Of a stretch of 64,000 nt of DNA, positions 63,249 through 64,000 are shown in pieces. The notes beneath the pieces are model-generated. The model ran no database searches, was not told the origin of the DNA, and saw only the letters and a list, made by a program, of their open reading frames with translations. The translations under genes were made by a program, and so were the position numbers. Position 1 is the first letter of the stretch; each line of letters opens with the position of its first letter. The stretch spans positions 124,001-188,000 of the forward strand of contig NZ_FNCC01000017.1 in the NCBI RefSeq assembly GCF_900100955.1. Reading direction: 5' to 3'. This DNA is from Lentzea fradiae. Lineage in GTDB: Bacteria > Actinomycetota > Actinomycetes > Mycobacteriales > Pseudonocardiaceae.

Positions 63249-63791
63249 TCAGGACACCGTGGCGCGGGAGTCCGGCACGATCGTCAGCTCACTGCCGAAG
63301 CCCTCCGCGCCGTTCTGCTCGGAGCGCCCGCAGGGCCCGCAGAACAACGTGTAGTGGAACTCGAACTTGAGGTTCGCGGTGCCGGGCTTGCCCCCGACCT
63401 GGACCCGGAACGTGCAGTTCCCCCACAGGTCGTACTTCGAGTTGTCGACCCGGTTGCCCTGGACCGTGGAATGCCAGTGGTAGTCCACCGGGACGTTCGG
63501 GTGCGAGTCGCTGTAGGAAAGCTGGGAATGGCCCGCCCGGCAGTTCATGTTGCTCGTGGCTATCGCCTGCACCTTGGGCGAGACCCGGAAGGACCACGGC
63601 ATCGGGACGACCATTGCGGAGTGCATGTTCACCTGTGCGGTGAAACGGCCGTTGCTGTCCGTCGCGTCGAAGTACTCGGCGCTTTGCGTGAACGTGTGGT
63701 GGTGTGCCGCGTTCGCCGTACCGGGCAGCAATGCCAGCGCGAGAAGCGCGGCGATGGCTGTGGCGATCAGGTCAAGACCGGTTTTCCTCAC
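63249..63791 (-). CDS. Secreted hypothetical protein
   Basis: 180 residues with a signal peptide (LIATAIAALLALALLPGTAN, then AA). The mature part has four Cys (NCRAGH, NCTF, FCGPCG), many His and beta-rich segments; no recognised family. GTG at 63791 follows GAGGGG with a 10-base gap and lies inside the end of the upstream cold-shock-like gene (20-base overlap). Confidence 0.68.
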   Translation of the reverse strand: MRKTGLDLIATAIAALLALALLPGTANAAHHHTFTQSAEYFDATDSNGRFTAQVNMHSAMVVPMPWSFRVSPKVQAIATSNMNCRAGHSQLSYSDSHPNVPVDYHWHSTVQGNRVDNSKYDLWGNCTFRVQVGGKPGTANLKFEFHYTLFCGPCGRSEQNGAEGFGSELTIVPDSRATVS

Positions 63792-64000
63792 TGTTCGGAT
63801 TCCCCTCTGAGCGTGTCACCATGATGGCTCGCCAGCGGAACTCGTCCTGGTTCGCGCGTTCAGCGGTGAAATCGACGGTCTCACCCGTTCGAAGACTCCG
63901 GTATCCGCCAGGAGATGCCGCAGATGGGCTGATGGCCGAGAAGTGCACCCAGATCGGGCCGTCGAACTCCGGCGCCGCGATCGTTCCCCACCCCGCGTCC
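63772..64000 (-). CDS. Cold-shock-domain protein, C-terminal part (runs off the window)
   Basis: The last 75 residues of a leftward gene. WGTIAAPEFDGPIWVHFSAI, then GYRSLRTGETVDFTAE, ANQDEFRWRAIMVTR fit actinobacterial cold-shock-domain proteins that bind single-stranded nucleic acid; the RNP residues of the classic CspA are diverged. The start lies beyond position 64000. The stop at 63772 is inside the secreted-protein gene, so the two are coupled. Confidence 0.75.
   Translation of the reverse strand, partial: DAGWGTIAAPEFDGPIWVHFSAISPSAASPGGYRSLRTGETVDFTAERANQDEFRWRAIMVTRSEGNPNSEENRS

Overview
The window is a 64 kb piece of a very GC-rich actinobacterial chromosome. Nearly every codon ends in G or C, GTG starts are frequent, and neighbouring genes are often joined by GTGA or ATGA stop-start overlaps. 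Gene content (ergothioneine cluster, whiA, rbpA, opcA, mycothiol-type DinB protein, DUF397 and DUF5753 regulators, DUF6879, DUF4360 proteins, TAP-type secreted peptidases) points to Pseudonocardiales, perhaps a Lentzea, Saccharothrix or Actinosynnema relative. No rRNA, tRNA, CRISPR array, prophage or intact insertion sequence was found.

Two blocks are core metabolism. At 23.7-35.9 kb lies the conserved uvrC-rapZ-yvcK-whiA and gap-pgk-tpiA-secG series followed by rbpA, interrupted by a large LuxR/STAND regulator and by a 720-base repeat-bearing spacer between uvrC and rapZ. At 48.6-58.0 kb lies the pentose-phosphate operon tkt-tal-pgi-zwf-opcA-pgl, transcribed leftwards, mostly with overlapping stop and start codons, with ctaB divergent from tkt. 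Together they supply glycolysis, NADPH and pentose phosphates. egtA-egtB-egtC-egtD (9.2-13.4 kb) makes ergothioneine up to the sulfoxide intermediate; egtE is not present.

The rest is accessory or regulatory. Region 1-3.6 kb: a leftward set of small protein, DUF6879, PhyH-like oxygenase and STAND ATPase next to an XRE regulator with three tandem DUF397 genes. Region 3.7-9.0 kb: DUF4262, mycothiol-type DinB, POT transporter, and a P450 with its TetR regulator and a perfect 20-bp palindrome. Region 13.4-23.6 kb: secreted peptidase, TauE-like permease, ECF sigma and WYL regulator, a one-domain S1 protein, a coiled-coil/membrane pair, an XRE-SLOG pair, and two Rieske lipoproteins. Region 35.9-48.7 kb: Ig-like surface proteins and a non-RD membrane kinase, a TetR with a secreted TIM-barrel protein, an orphan histidine kinase, tandem DUF4360 secreted proteins, a cytoplasmic hybrid kinase with a LacI-type sensor and a convergent lone receiver. 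Region 58.0-62.3 kb: a CHAT-like protein with substituted catalytic residues convergent with HD, cupin-like and membrane-protein genes. The window ends with an FKBP lipoprotein, a secreted protein and a truncated cold-shock-domain gene.

Best candidates for an undescribed system are the CHAT-like/HD/cupin/membrane locus (58.0-62.3 kb), the STAND-PhyH-DUF6879 operon (1-2.1 kb) and the XRE-SLOG locus with downstream membrane and coiled-coil genes (18.3-21.9 kb). All functional links within them are inferred from gene order and motifs.
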